Part shown: piece after piece, positions 1 to 8,996 of the stretch
How positions within the stretch are numbered: position 1 is the first letter of the stretch
Layout of the letters: the number at the start of each line of letters is the position of its first letter
Assembly: GCF_006516955.1 (NCBI RefSeq)
Contig: NZ_VHLG01000004.1
Span: forward strand, 248,001-312,000
DNA from: Martelella alba
GTDB lineage: Bacteria > Pseudomonadota > Alphaproteobacteria > Rhizobiales > Rhizobiaceae
Length of the DNA: 64,000 nucleotides
Direction: 5' to 3'
Notes under the pieces: generated by a model
Databases searched by the model: none
The model's input: the letters and a program-made list of their open reading frames with translations, nothing else
Told to the model about the DNA's origin: nothing
Program-made: the position numbers and the translations under genes

Positions 1-18
1 CCTTCCGCCGGTTTCAGT

Positions 19-321
19 TCAGCCACCGTGTTCGGCAGCAATCTGCTCATGGTGCCGGATCACTTCCTTGATGATGAAATTCAGGAAGGTTTCGGCGAAA
101 TCCGGATCAAGGTCGGCACTCTTAGCCAGCGCCCTGAGCCTTGCAATCTGTGTTTCCTCGCGGGCCGGATCGGCCGGCGGGAGATCATGCATTGCCTTTA
201 GATGCCCGACTGCCTTGGTGCAGCGGAACCGTTCTGCCAGGACATGCACCAGTGCAGCGTCGAGATTATCGATCGACTGGCGGTATTGGGTGAGCTGTTC
301 CTTGACCTTGGGATCAATCAT
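19..321 (-). CDS. Chorismate mutase (AroQ-type helical domain)
   Basis: A 100-residue all-helical protein matching the monofunctional AroQ-class chorismate mutases of alphaproteobacteria, which convert chorismate to prephenate in phenylalanine and tyrosine synthesis. The N-terminal helix carries the typical pattern of this fold (YRQSIDNLDAALVHVLAERF), followed by the K-A-V-G-H-L-K segment that supplies an active-site lysine. Its ATG overlaps the stop codon of ffh by 4 bases (318-321, ATGA), so the two are probably co-transcribed and translationally coupled. The stop is at 19-21, close to the window edge, so further genes of the operon lie outside. Family assignment is confident; specificity is inferred. 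Confidence 0.9.
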   Translation of the reverse strand: MIDPKVKEQLTQYRQSIDNLDAALVHVLAERFRCTKAVGHLKAMHDLPPADPAREETQIARLRALAKSADLDPDFAETFLNFIIKEVIRHHEQIAAEHGG

Positions 322-1886
322 TTCTTTTTCCCCTTGCCGAGGCCCGGCATGCCGCCAAGACCGGGCAGTTTCGGCCCGCCAAGCCCCGGAAGACCGCCCG
401 GCAGGCCACCACCGGGAAGCCCGGCCATGCCACCGCCAAGGCCGGAGCCTTCGGCCTGCTTCTGCAGTTCGGCGAGCTGGCGCGCATCAAGCTTGGACAG
501 ATCCGGCATGCCGCCACCCATGCCGCCAAGCCCCATCTTGCCGCCCAGAGCACCCATCATCTTCTGCATGGCGCCGGCGCCCTTGCCCTTGCCACCCATG
601 GCCTTCATCATATCGGCCATCTGACGGTGCATCTTCAAAAGCTTGTTGATATCGGCCGCCGTGGTGCCGGAGCCGGCGGCAATGCGCTGCTTGCGCGAAT
701 GCTTCAGCACATCCGGATTGGTGCGCTCCTGCCTGGTCATCGACGAGATGATCGCCAGCTGTCGCTTGAACACCGAATCATCAAGACCGGCAGCGCTCAT
801 CTTGTCCTTCATGCCGGACATACCGGGCATCAGCCCCATAATACCGCCCATGCCGCCCATCTTCTGCATCTGCTTCAGCTGCTCGGCGAGATCGTTCATA
901 TCGAACTTGCCCTTGGCCATCTTCTGGGCCATGGCCTGCGCCTTTTCGGCGTCGATCGTCTCGGCCGCCCTCTCGACCAGGCTGACAATGTCACCCATGC
1001 CGAGAATGCGGTCAGCAATGCGCTTGGGATGAAATTCCTCCAGCGCATCCATCTTTTCGCCGGTACCGATCAGCTTGATCGGCTTGCCGGTGACGGCGCG
1101 CATGGAAAGCGCAGCACCGCCGCGTCCATCGCCATCCATACGGGTCAGAACCAGACCGGTAATGCCGACGCGCTCATCAAAGTTGCGGGCCAGATTGACG
1201 GCGTCCTGACCGGTCAGGCTGTCGGCCACCAGCAGGATTTCATGCGGGTTCGACTGCTTGCGGATGTCGGCCATCTCGACCATCAGCGGCTCGTCGATAT
1301 GGGTACGGCCAGCGGTGTCGAGGATCACGACATCATGGCCGCCAAGCTTTGCGGCCTGCACGGCGCGCTTGGCAATGGCCACAGGATCCTGCCCGGCGAT
1401 GACCGGCAGCGTATCGATGCCGGTCTGGGTACCGAGCTGCTTGAGCTGTTCCTGGGCGGCCGGGCGGCGCGTATCGAGCGAAGCCATCAGCACTTTCTTG
1501 CGATCGCGCCTGGTCAGACGGCTGGCAATCTTGCCCGTGGTGGTGGTTTTACCCGAACCCTGCAGACCGACCATCATAATGACAACGGGTGCCGGGGCGT
1601 TCAGATCGATGGTGACGCCCTCGGCGCCCAGCATGTCGACAAGCTCGTCATGGACGATCTTGACGACCATCTGGCCGGGCTTGATCGACTTCAGCACATC
1701 CGCGCCAATAGCCTTTTCGCGCACGCGATCGGTGAAGGCGCGCACGACCTCCAGCGCAACGTCAGCTTCCAGCAGCGCGCGGCGTACTTCACGCAGCGCG
1801 GCCGCAACATCGGCTTCCGAAAGCGAGCCGCGTCCAGTCAGTCCCTTGAGGACGGAACCAAGGCGGTCCTGGAGGTTTTCAAACAT
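318..1886 (-). CDS. ffh: Signal recognition particle protein Ffh (SRP54)
   Basis: The GTPase of the signal recognition particle, which binds 4.5S RNA and signal sequences of nascent membrane proteins and docks with FtsY. I chose the ATG at 1886 (MFENLQDRLGSVL) because it matches known Ffh N-termini and has a purine-rich AAGGGAAG upstream; the open frame runs 27 codons further without conserved sequence. The NG domain shows the P-loop GLQGSGKTTTTGK near residue 106, DTRRPAAQEQL, DTAGR and TRMDGDGRGGAAL. The methionine-rich M domain follows, with MGGMGGIMGLMPGM and MTRQER. The C-terminal tail is extremely rich in Gly, Pro and Leu and ends GKGKKK, as in other alphaproteobacteria. Its partner ftsY lies at 8997. 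Confidence 0.97.
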   Translation of the reverse strand: MFENLQDRLGSVLKGLTGRGSLSEADVAAALREVRRALLEADVALEVVRAFTDRVREKAIGADVLKSIKPGQMVVKIVHDELVDMLGAEGVTIDLNAPAPVVIMMVGLQGSGKTTTTGKIASRLTRRDRKKVLMASLDTRRPAAQEQLKQLGTQTGIDTLPVIAGQDPVAIAKRAVQAAKLGGHDVVILDTAGRTHIDEPLMVEMADIRKQSNPHEILLVADSLTGQDAVNLARNFDERVGITGLVLTRMDGDGRGGAALSMRAVTGKPIKLIGTGEKMDALEEFHPKRIADRILGMGDIVSLVERAAETIDAEKAQAMAQKMAKGKFDMNDLAEQLKQMQKMGGMGGIMGLMPGMSGMKDKMSAAGLDDSVFKRQLAIISSMTRQERTNPDVLKHSRKQRIAAGSGTTAADINKLLKMHRQMADMMKAMGGKGKGAGAMQKMMGALGGKMGLGGMGGGMPDLSKLDARQLAELQKQAEGSGLGGGMAGLPGGGLPGGLPGLGGPKLPGLGGMPGLGKGKKK

Positions 1887-2284
1887 ACCTGTCTTCCCTT
1901 GTCGTTTCGGCTTAAATGTCAGACGAAACGTTGGCATCCTCGCCAGCAAATGCAAGACGCAAAGCAAAATTGCACCCGAGGGCGCAACGCGCTGTCGGAT
2001 GTTGACCTCCGGGCTCTCTTTATACCTTTACGGGCCCCGGTCGGCTGCTGAACGTCTTCAATGCCAGCTTGACTGGCGGCGTTAAACAGGAAAGACCGGG
2101 AAAAGTCAAGTCCGGCATCCAGTGGTGGCATGAATGCCGCCATTCTTTTAAAAGTAGTATTTCACCATAGGCCGTTCATGCTTTATTAACAGTCTTTTCC
2201 ATTCCCTGTCCGTCAGTGAAACCGCAGTCAGTTTTCCGGCATTCGAGCCTTGCAGCCGATGACGAAAGAGCGTCAGACAAAAAC
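1887..2284. other. Intergenic region between divergent ffh and MBL gene
   Basis: About 400 bases with no convincing gene. It must hold the promoters of ffh (minus) and of the MBL-fold gene (plus). On the minus strand a TATAAA-like hexamer lies near 2010-2020, but I do not see a well-spaced -35 box. On the plus strand the 2140-2200 stretch is AT-rich and is a plausible promoter for the MBL gene. A short inverted repeat (GGCAT/ATGCC) occurs near 2125-2140. Confidence 0.5.
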
Positions 2285-3304
2285 ATGATTTTTTCAGGAA
2301 CCAAAAAAAGCGCCAACCGCTACTATCGCGGCCCCAAAAGCGATCATTTCGACGGGCAGCTGTTCTTCAATCCCGGCGGCAGCGCCCTGCCCGGTTTCCG
2401 CGACATCCTGAAATGGCGGTTCCAGTCAAAGCGTGCACGCTGGCCCGCCCGTTTCGACAGCCCGTTTTCGCCTTCTTTGCCGAGCCAAAGGGTCGGCAGG
2501 GATGAGATGAAGGTCACCATGATCGGCCATGCCAGCATGCTGATCCAGGTTGCCGGCGTCAATATCCTGACCGATCCCGTCTTTGCCGAACGGGCCAGCC
2601 CCTTCACCTTTGCCGGTCCCCGCCGGGTTGCCGAACCGGGCGTGCGTTTTGATGATCTGCCGCCCATTGATGCCGTATTGGTGACGCATAATCATTATGA
2701 TCATCTCGATATTACCTCACTGAAGCGCCTTCAATTCCGGCACCGGCCGCAATTCGTCACCCCGCTCGGCAATGACAGGATCATTCACCCGAAGATCCCC
2801 GATGCCGAGATCTCCATTCTCGACTGGGATGACCACGCCATGCTGTCCGGCGGACTGAAAGTCACGGCAGAGCCCTGCCATCACTGGTCGGCGCGCGGCA
2901 TCCGCGACCGGCGCATGGCGCTCTGGGCCGCCTTTGTCATTGAGACGCCCGCCGGCGCGATCTACCATATCGGCGATACCGCTTTCTTCTCGGGCCGGAA
3001 TTATCGTGCGGCAGCGGCAAAATATGGTGGCTTCCGCCTCGCCAACCTGCCGATCGGCGCCTATGAACCACGCTTCTTCATGGAAAGCGCGCATCAAAAC
3101 CCGCAGGAAGCCGTCAAAGGCATGAAGCTTGCCAATGCCGCCTATGCCGTCGGCCACCATTTCGGCACCTTCCAGCTGACCGATGAGGCGATTGATGCTC
3201 CGCTCAAGGCTCTGGAAGAGGCGCTGATTGAGGAAGGCATCGAGACCGGGCGCTTCCGCCCGCTTCTGCCAGGTCAAAGCTTTGACGTGCCGCCGCTCAG
3301 ATGA
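2285..3304 (+). CDS. MBL-fold metallo-hydrolase (RomA/NAPE-PLD-like)
   Basis: A 339-residue metallo-beta-lactamase-fold hydrolase of the family that includes RomA and NAPE-hydrolysing phospholipase D. The zinc-binding motif H-x-H-x-D-H is seen as THNHYDHLD, with histidines at about residues 135 and 137 and D139/H140. Further metal ligands are likely in EPCHHWSARG and HIGDTAFF. The N-terminal YYRGPKSDHFDGQLFFNPG is characteristic of this subfamily. The start is uncertain: a GTG at 2216 would add 23 residues, but the ATG at 2285 fits the conserved N-terminus better. It ends 3 bases before the convergent AlkD-like gene. The substrate is unknown; a lipid phosphodiester is possible by family. Confidence 0.85.
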   Translation: MIFSGTKKSANRYYRGPKSDHFDGQLFFNPGGSALPGFRDILKWRFQSKRARWPARFDSPFSPSLPSQRVGRDEMKVTMIGHASMLIQVAGVNILTDPVFAERASPFTFAGPRRVAEPGVRFDDLPPIDAVLVTHNHYDHLDITSLKRLQFRHRPQFVTPLGNDRIIHPKIPDAEISILDWDDHAMLSGGLKVTAEPCHHWSARGIRDRRMALWAAFVIETPAGAIYHIGDTAFFSGRNYRAAAAKYGGFRLANLPIGAYEPRFFMESAHQNPQEAVKGMKLANAAYAVGHHFGTFQLTDEAIDAPLKALEEALIEEGIETGRFRPLLPGQSFDVPPLR

Positions 3305-3307
3305 CGG

Positions 3308-4009
3308 CTACGGCTTCAGCCGCGCGATCAGCTTATCCGATGTGAGAAACCTTACCGCATCGCGGCCAATCCAGCGTGCCGTTGGATCCGCATTAGCAGA
3401 AAGCGCCTCAGCCACCGCCAGTGCCTCCCTGTAACAGGCCGTGTTCCGCTTGCCGATATTGCGAAGTGCCCAGTTTACGGCCTTTTTGACAAAATTCCGC
3501 CCATCCCCGGCATAAGCGACAATCAGAGGCAACTGCGCCATAAACACCGTGTCTGCCGTTTCCTTCAGATGGACAGCGGCGCTGGCAATCATGGCAAAGG
3601 CGGCTCGGCGGACGAATTCGCGACCGTCTCTAGCAAGCGGCGCGACCAGTTGCGGAAACAGGCCGGCGGCAACGAAGCGATCGGCAGCCTCGTCCACGAT
3701 TTCCCATGAGGCGAAGTCACCGGCAAGCATGAACGCTTCCTCCGGCGTGAGCTTTTCCGGCTCAAGCGTCATCAGCGCCAGAAGACGCGCCTCCCTGAGC
3801 GGGCTTTGCCAAAGCGTGAAGGCACGCACATGATCGCGACCAACCGCCTTGACCAGCGCCCGCAGATCCGGATTGGAAATGCCAATAGCATCATCTGTTG
3901 CAATGCCGACCCGCGCCATACCGGCAATGATCGCCGGGTCTGCCATGGCGCGCAGCCTGTCTTCGATCTGTGCCGCATCCAGTGCCGCCAGTGGTTTCTT
4001 CACACCCAT
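3308..4009 (-). CDS. DNA alkylation repair protein (AlkD-like HEAT fold)
   Basis: A 233-residue helical-repeat protein of the AlkD-like family (COG4912), whose characterised members are DNA glycosylases removing alkylated purines without base flipping. Repeated helix pairs are visible (REARLLALMTL, REFVRRAAFAMIA, RNFVKKAVNWALRNIG). The segment FASWEIVDEAAD has the Trp and Asp spacing of the family's active-site cleft. It converges on the MBL gene with a 3-base gap and lies 35 bases downstream of the EamA transporter on the same strand, so the two may share a transcript. Enzymatic activity is inferred; several COG4912 members are uncharacterised. Confidence 0.85.
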   Translation of the reverse strand: MGVKKPLAALDAAQIEDRLRAMADPAIIAGMARVGIATDDAIGISNPDLRALVKAVGRDHVRAFTLWQSPLREARLLALMTLEPEKLTPEEAFMLAGDFASWEIVDEAADRFVAAGLFPQLVAPLARDGREFVRRAAFAMIASAAVHLKETADTVFMAQLPLIVAYAGDGRNFVKKAVNWALRNIGKRNTACYREALAVAEALSANADPTARWIGRDAVRFLTSDKLIARLKP

Positions 4010-4044
4010 GACTGACCTCCCTCAGCCCGGGCATCCGGCCGCTG

Positions 4045-4923
4045 TCATAAAGCCGCCAGACGTTCCCTTTTCTTGACCTGGTGCTCGCGCCAGATCGTGA
4101 AGCCACCGGCGATCACGACGATCACCGATCCGGCCATCATATGCACGGTCAGCTTTTCCGAGAAGATCAGCACGCCATAGATCGAGGCATAAACAAGCTG
4201 CAGATAGGTCACGGTCTGCACCGTCACCGCCTCGGTCAGCGCCAGGGCCTTGATCATCAGATAGTGACTGGAAATACCCGTGAAGCAGAGTGCGATCAGC
4301 CAGAACCAGTCGACCGGCCGGACACTTTCCCAGAAGAAAGGCCCGATGATACTGGTGACAATCAGACCGACAAGCCCGGTGTAGAAGAAGCTGACCTCGG
4401 CGCTGTCATAACGCCCGGCCATGCGGGTATAGATCGAATAGAGCGAAAAGGTAATGCAGCAGACAACCGCAATCAGTGTTGTCGAGGTAAAGTCCGCGCC
4501 CAGCGGATTGATGATCAAGAGCACGCCGCAAAGCCCGACGGCAATGGCAAGCCAGCGGCGCCAGCCAACCTTTTCCCCCAGAAGCGGTACCGACAGCAGC
4601 GCCACCACGAGCGGAGCAGCTGCAAAGACCGCCTGGCTCTTGGCAAGCCCGACATAGGCGAAGGACAATATCGAAATCAGGATCTGCGCCACCAGAAGCA
4701 GGCTGCGCCAGATTTGCAAGCCGAGATGCTCGGTCCGGATCGCACCGAAAATGCCGATCTTGGAGCGCGAGGCAATGTAAAACGCAAAAAGGCCGAAGGC
4801 CCAATAGCGAATCATCGAAATGAAGAAGGGCGAATAGAGCGGGCCGAGATGACGGCTGATGGCATCCTGGATCGAAAAAATCGTCACTGCGCCGAAAGCA
4901 TAGAATATACCGGACGCCTTCAT
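4045..4923 (-). CDS. EamA/DMT family transporter
   Basis: A 292-residue integral membrane protein with about ten hydrophobic helices arranged as two EamA repeats. This is the drug/metabolite transporter superfamily (RhaT/YdcZ-like), which usually exports amino acids or metabolites across the inner membrane. I chose the ATG at 4923 (MKASGIFYAFGAVTIFSIQD) because the first helix starts there; the open frame continues to 5058 with charged, non-conserved residues. The second repeat is marked by PLLGEKVGWRRWLAIAVGLCG, the typical EamA loop. The C-terminus is basic (HQVKKRERLAAL). The substrate cannot be read from sequence. Confidence 0.88.
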   Translation of the reverse strand: MKASGIFYAFGAVTIFSIQDAISRHLGPLYSPFFISMIRYWAFGLFAFYIASRSKIGIFGAIRTEHLGLQIWRSLLLVAQILISILSFAYVGLAKSQAVFAAAPLVVALLSVPLLGEKVGWRRWLAIAVGLCGVLLIINPLGADFTSTTLIAVVCCITFSLYSIYTRMAGRYDSAEVSFFYTGLVGLIVTSIIGPFFWESVRPVDWFWLIALCFTGISSHYLMIKALALTEAVTVQTVTYLQLVYASIYGVLIFSEKLTVHMMAGSVIVVIAGGFTIWREHQVKKRERLAAL

Positions 4924-5311
4924 TTGGTGCTGGCCTTTTCGCCCCGGCAGGAAACACGAATACGCGACAACCCAGCCAGACGGGGACTGGGCGCGGGACG
5001 ACGGGCGACAAGGGCAGTCATGGAATAATTCTTTCGATCTGGGCAGGCCAGAGGTCAAAACGCATGGAATGAGCGAAACGGAAACCGTTTGTCACGAAGA
5101 ACGTTTTTCGATGCGGAGAGCCTGTGGGCGGGCCATGGGGCAGCAGCATGCGTTCAGTCAAAACGACGCATACGTCCATTAAGCACGAAATGACCGGACG
5201 GCAAAGTGGTCCGTAACGCTTTTTTACCGGCGTCGTTTTGCTGCAACACCGCCGCAACAATGCCCGACACTCTGGTAATGCTCGTATTTTTACGCCATAT
5301 AGGCAAAAAAG
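4924..5311. other. Intergenic region between divergent EamA gene and dapF
   Basis: About 390 bases with no supported gene; small open frames on both strands are not conserved-looking. It should hold divergent promoters. The last 60 bases before dapF are AT-rich (near 5285-5305) and could contain the dapF promoter. I see no strong hairpin or repeat. Confidence 0.5.
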
Positions 5312-6202
5312 ATGGACGTGATCATGACAAGTGAAATCGCAGGCGCACCACTTCAACGCATGAACGGACTTGGCAACAAGATCCTGGTCATCGACATGCG
5401 CGGTCGCTCCGACAAGGTCACGCCCGAAGCGGCCATCCGCCTCAATGCCGACCCGGAAACGACCTTCGACCAGATCATGGCGATTTATGATCCGCGGCCC
5501 GATGCGCCTGATGGCTGGATCGACATTCTCAACTCTGACGGCTCCATGGCCCAGGCCTGCGGCAACGGTACGCGCTGCGTCGTTCATTATCTCAACGGCC
5601 AGAGCGGCCGCCGACATTTTGATTTTCGCACCATCGCAGGCGCGCTTGAAGCCAATCTGCTGGAAAATGGCCTGATCTCGGTTGATATGGGACCACCGAT
5701 CTTTGACTGGGAAAAGATCCCGCTTGCCGGTCGCCCGGCCGATACAAGCGACATCACCCTGCCCGAACCACATGAGGCCGATCCGGCGCTCAGGCATTTC
5801 TCTGCCGCATCCATGGGCAATCCGCATGCGGTTTTCTGGGTTGGACGCGACGTCAACAACTATCCGATTGCAGATTTCGGACCGCGCTACGAGCACCATC
5901 CGCTGTTTCCCGAACGCGCCAATATTTCGCTCGCCCAGGTCACCTCGCCCTCATCGCTGGCGCTGAAGACCTTCGAGCGTGGCGCCGGACTGACACTTGC
6001 CTGCGGCTCGGCCGCCTGTTCAGCCGCCGTTTTGGCCGCCAGAACCGGCCGCACCGGCCGCAAGGTCACGGTTTATCTGCCGGCCGGCGATCTCGAGATC
6101 GACTGGCGCGAGGCAGACGATCATGTGATCATGACGGGACCGGCCGAACATGAATGGTCGGGAACAGTTGATCCTGCCACCGGCCTGTGGCAGCGAAACT
6201 GA
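5312..6202 (+). CDS. dapF: Diaminopimelate epimerase
   Basis: Converts LL- to meso-diaminopimelate in the cytoplasm, supplying lysine and peptidoglycan precursors. The cofactor-independent two-base mechanism needs two cysteines, and both are seen: ACGNGTRC (Cys at about residue 83) and [11 protein letters not shown] (about residue 231). The N-terminal [15 protein letters not shown] matches rhizobial DapF, and 296 residues is normal. The start may be ATG 5312 or ATG 5324; neither has a strong ribosome binding site. In many Rhizobiales dapF is followed closely by mtaB. Here two extra membrane-protein genes intervene. Confidence 0.96.
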   Translation: MDVIMTSEIAGAPLQRMNGLGNKILVIDMRGRSDKVTPEAAIRLNADPETTFDQIMAIYDPRPDAPDGWIDILNSDGSMAQACGNGTRCVVHYLNGQSGRRHFDFRTIAGALEANLLENGLISVDMGPPIFDWEKIPLAGRPADTSDITLPEPHEADPALRHFSAASMGNPHAVFWVGRDVNNYPIADFGPRYEHHPLFPERANISLAQVTSPSSLALKTFERGAGLTLACGSAACSAAVLAARTGRTGRKVTVYLPAGDLEIDWREADDHVIMTGPAEHEWSGTVDPATGLWQRN

Positions 6203-6295
6203 TCGTTTCTGGCCGCGTTTCGCGCAGTTTTGCCACTATTAGATTATAATACCCTTATAAATTGAAATATTGAATTCCTCTGCTATTGCTTGGGC

Positions 6296-6817
6296 ATGAG
6301 CAGACAAACTGATGACCAAAGCAGAACAATGGCATGGCCCGGAGCGGGACGGCGCGCCACACTTGGCAGTTCGCGGCACCTTTTCAGCCATATTTCCAGA
6401 ACTGAGGTCAACGCGCTGTGCCTGATCAATATCGCAGCGCCCGTTCTCTACGCTTTCATCATAGACGCGCCACTGAGCGAGCTTAACTTCATGCTCGCCG
6501 CCATGCGGGCAGAAATGCGCCAGCTTCCCGGAAGCATGTCCGAAACCGCAGATCTGATCAGGCTTGCGGCCTTTATCGGCATCCAATGTCTCAACCTTTA
6601 TGCCGCTTGCCATTTCGGCAAGCACAGACTTGCCTTCCTGGCTTTGTTTGTCCTGAATTTTCTCGCATTGCCGGTGGCGATGATCGGGTTTGTCCCGGCC
6701 CTGCCAGAAATCCTCCAGCATGCGCCTTTCGCCCTTGATGGCCGTCTCGCCCCGGGCACGCATCAGTCTCAGGGGCAGTTTCTGCTCACGCTCATAACCG
6801 CTATCCTCTATCGATGA
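6296..6817 (+). CDS. Unrecognised membrane protein, first of a tandem pair
   Basis: I do not recognise the family. The product is about 173 residues from ATG 6296 (a TTG lies at 6290). After a polar N-terminus of about 35 residues it has a hydrophobic helix (LINIAAPVLYAFII), a polar loop of about 40 residues, and then two more hydrophobic stretches separated by CHFGKHR. It is clearly related to the next gene: CLINIAAPVLYAFI aligns with LAINLLLPAIYTFYI, and HFGKHRLAFLALFVLNFLAL aligns with HFSRYRCLFCLTTFLNLLAL. A perfect TATAAT lies at 6245-6250, though I see no good -35. The ribosome binding site is weak. The pair sits between dapF and mtaB. Confidence 0.6.
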   Translation: MSRQTDDQSRTMAWPGAGRRATLGSSRHLFSHISRTEVNALCLINIAAPVLYAFIIDAPLSELNFMLAAMRAEMRQLPGSMSETADLIRLAAFIGIQCLNLYAACHFGKHRLAFLALFVLNFLALPVAMIGFVPALPEILQHAPFALDGRLAPGTHQSQGQFLLTLITAILYR

Positions 6818-6826
6818 GCTGAACGC

Positions 6827-7342
6827 ATGCACGCTCCAAGGCTGACAAGTATCTTCCACCTCGGCCCGGTCCACTCCGAACCGAAGACGCAGACTGGACG
6901 CCGGGTAAACTGGCTGATCCGCACGAGCCACCGCTTTGAGGCAGTGCATCCGGCGCTCAAAGCCTTTCTGGCGATCAACCTTCTGCTGCCAGCGATTTAT
7001 ACATTCTATATCGTTCCGCTGAGCCGCTATCCGCAAACATCCATTCTGGAACACTATAACAGGCAACTTCTGGACGGGCTGACCTCAGAGGCAGATCTGC
7101 TTGAACGGCCGGAACATATGCTGGTGCCGGTCCTGCTGCCACTTGCAGTCCTTCTCGGTTCCTTTCTCATGCTTCAGGCACTGAATCTGGTCTGCATCAT
7201 GCATTTCAGCCGCTACCGTTGCCTCTTCTGCCTGACCACGTTTTTGAACCTGCTGGCGCTGCCGCTCGGCCAGATCAGCTTTCCCGCCATTGCCGCCAGC
7301 CTGCCCTTCATCCTGTTCGGCCTTGTCCATATCTGCTGTTGA
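6827..7342 (+). CDS. Unrecognised membrane protein, second of a tandem pair
   Basis: A 171-residue paralogue of the preceding gene, starting 9 bases after its stop, so almost certainly in the same transcript. It shows the same plan: polar N-terminus (about 45 residues), one hydrophobic helix (LAINLLLPAIYTFYI), a polar loop, a long hydrophobic stretch (VLLPLAVLLGSFLMLQALNL), a short basic turn (HFSRYR), and a last hydrophobic region ending GLVHICC. No catalytic motif is visible. Shared features of the pair are the FLNLLALP or FLNFLALP motif and the histidine-phenylalanine plus basic cluster. The function is unknown; I infer small inner-membrane proteins that may work as a hetero-oligomer. Confidence 0.62.
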   Translation: MHAPRLTSIFHLGPVHSEPKTQTGRRVNWLIRTSHRFEAVHPALKAFLAINLLLPAIYTFYIVPLSRYPQTSILEHYNRQLLDGLTSEADLLERPEHMLVPVLLPLAVLLGSFLMLQALNLVCIMHFSRYRCLFCLTTFLNLLALPLGQISFPAIAASLPFILFGLVHICC

Positions 7343-7485
7343 CCACAAAGCCTGCACGGCACACCCTTTTCTTTCCGCACGGGCTTTGCCATATAGGCGC
7401 TGAACAGGGTGCCTGCTGAAGCAGACTGCCCCATGGAGAAGATCTGACGGCCGTTGCGGGCCCCGCAATGCCATGAAGTGCTTTG

Positions 7486-8745
7486 ATGACGATCACAACC
7501 CTGACATTCGGCTGCAGGCTCAACACCTATGAAAGCGAGGTCATGCGCAAGGCGGCAGAAGATGCCGGTCTTGAGGATGCCATCCTCGTCAATACCTGTG
7601 CGGTGACGGGAGAGGCCGTGCGCCAGGCGCGTCAGGCCATCCGTCGCGCGCGCCGCGAAAACCCTGAAGCCCGCATCATCGTGACCGGCTGTGCCGCCCA
7701 GACGGAAAGCAAAAACTTTGCCGAAATGCCGGAAGTCGATGCCGTGCTCGGCAATGACGACAAGTTGCGATCCGACGCCTACAGGACATTGCCGGATTTC
7801 GGCGTTGCCGCCGACGAAAAACTGATCGTCAACGATATTATGAGCGTCACGGAAACAGCGCCACAGATGGTCCAGTCGATCGACGGCCATGTACGCGCCT
7901 TCCTGCAGGTGCAAAATGGTTGCGACCATCGCTGCACATTCTGCATTATCCCCTTTGGCCGCGGCAATTCACGCTCCGTGCCGATGGGCGCCGTGATTGA
8001 TCAGGCCCGAAGCCTCGTGACGAACGGCTATCGCGAAGTGGTGCTGACCGGCGTTGACGCCACCTCCTATGGCGCCGATCTGCCGGGAACACCGACGCTC
8101 GGCTTTCTGGCGAAGACCCTTTTGAAGCAGGTGCCCGAAATCGCCAGACTGCGGCTTTCTTCCATCGATAGTATCGAGGTGGATCGCCATCTTCTGGATC
8201 TTATCGCCGATGAACCGCGCTTCATGCCGCATCTGCATCTCTCCTTGCAGCATGGCGACAATCTGATCCTCAAGCGGATGAAACGCCGCCACGCCCGCGA
8301 AGATGCACTGGTCTTTATCGAAAAAGCCCGATCACTGCGCCCGGGCATGGCCTTCAGCGCCGATTTCATCGCCGGTTTCCCGACCGAGACGGAAGCCCAT
8401 TTCGAAAATACGATGGCCCTGGCGCAGGAAGCGGGCCTTGCCCAACTGCACGTATTCCCCTTTTCGCCCCGCCCCGGCACACCCGCCGCCCGTATGCCAC
8501 AGCTTGACAGGGCACTGGTCAAGGAGCGGGCGCGCCGCCTGCGCGAAACCGGAACCGAGCTTGCCGAAGCCCATCTGGCATCCATGGTCGGAACGCATCA
8601 GCTTTTGCTGACAGAGCGCGGTGCGATCGGCCATACCGAGAATTTCACCCCGGTGAAGCTGCCACCGATCGCGTATGGACAATTGGTCCCGGCCTTCATC
8701 TCATCGAAACGCGATGGCATGCTTGTCGCCGAATTTGATCGCTGA
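7486..8745 (+). CDS. mtaB: tRNA t6A37 methylthiotransferase MtaB
   Basis: Radical-SAM methylthiotransferase that converts N6-threonylcarbamoyladenosine at tRNA position 37 to its 2-methylthio form. Of 419 residues, the N-terminal UPF0004 domain carries the FGCRLN, NTCAVT and TGCAAQ cysteines for one iron-sulfur cluster. The radical-SAM motif is NGCDHRCTFC with cysteines at about 146, 150 and 153. A TRAM-like domain follows (ERGAIGHTENFTPVKL). The frame has TTG at 7483 directly before ATG 7486; I use the ATG. The C-terminal signature LSLQHGDNLILKRMKRRH is typical of MtaB rather than MiaB. Confidence 0.94.
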   Translation: MTITTLTFGCRLNTYESEVMRKAAEDAGLEDAILVNTCAVTGEAVRQARQAIRRARRENPEARIIVTGCAAQTESKNFAEMPEVDAVLGNDDKLRSDAYRTLPDFGVAADEKLIVNDIMSVTETAPQMVQSIDGHVRAFLQVQNGCDHRCTFCIIPFGRGNSRSVPMGAVIDQARSLVTNGYREVVLTGVDATSYGADLPGTPTLGFLAKTLLKQVPEIARLRLSSIDSIEVDRHLLDLIADEPRFMPHLHLSLQHGDNLILKRMKRRHAREDALVFIEKARSLRPGMAFSADFIAGFPTETEAHFENTMALAQEAGLAQLHVFPFSPRPGTPAARMPQLDRALVKERARRLRETGTELAEAHLASMVGTHQLLLTERGAIGHTENFTPVKLPPIAYGQLVPAFISSKRDGMLVAEFDR

Positions 8746-8849
8746 TCCGTCGCTAAAAAGGTGAAAACGACCGTTTCCAATTCATCCGATACGCTATAAT
8801 AATTCCAGAAAACAGGAATTTCCGACCGCATCGGGTGCCCGACCGCCAA

Positions 8850-8951
8850 AGCGCTTCCAGGAAAAGCGGATACCGGTTTTCCGTCCGGAAACGCGAAAAA
8901 ACATAGAGATGGAGCGCTTTCGCATTTCGGAGAAATACGGAAACGCTCTAA
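8850..8951. repeat. RIME-like palindromic intergenic repeat
   Basis: About 100 bases between mtaB and ftsY made of two imperfect palindromes: one from GCGCTTCC (8851) to GGAAACGCG (8887-8895), the other from GAGCGCTTTCG (8912) to GGAAACGCTC (8939-8948). The layout and sequence resemble the short dispersed intergenic mosaic elements known from Rhizobium and Sinorhizobium (RIME class). I see no second copy in this window. Its end is about 45 bases before the ftsY start, so it probably lies in or near the ftsY promoter or leader. Confidence 0.65.
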
Positions 8952-8996
8952 AGGTAAGGTCAATCGAAACCTGTTCGGTTGCATGGAAGGATATCG

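Noticed and set aside
627-2051. A 474-codon plus-strand frame over ffh
   Set aside because: Antisense shadow of ffh, rich in His, Gln, Asp and Gly in the manner of reversed GC-rich genes, with no recognisable domain.
4081-5028. Plus-strand frame of 315 codons over the EamA transporter
   Set aside because: Shadow of a well-supported membrane transporter gene; its translation has no hydrophobic or domain pattern.
6239-7066. Minus-strand frame of 275 codons opposite the tandem membrane proteins
   Set aside because: Its translation is polar, Cys/His/Arg-scattered and domain-free, while the plus-strand frames are hydrophobic and mutually homologous. The plus strand is the coding one.
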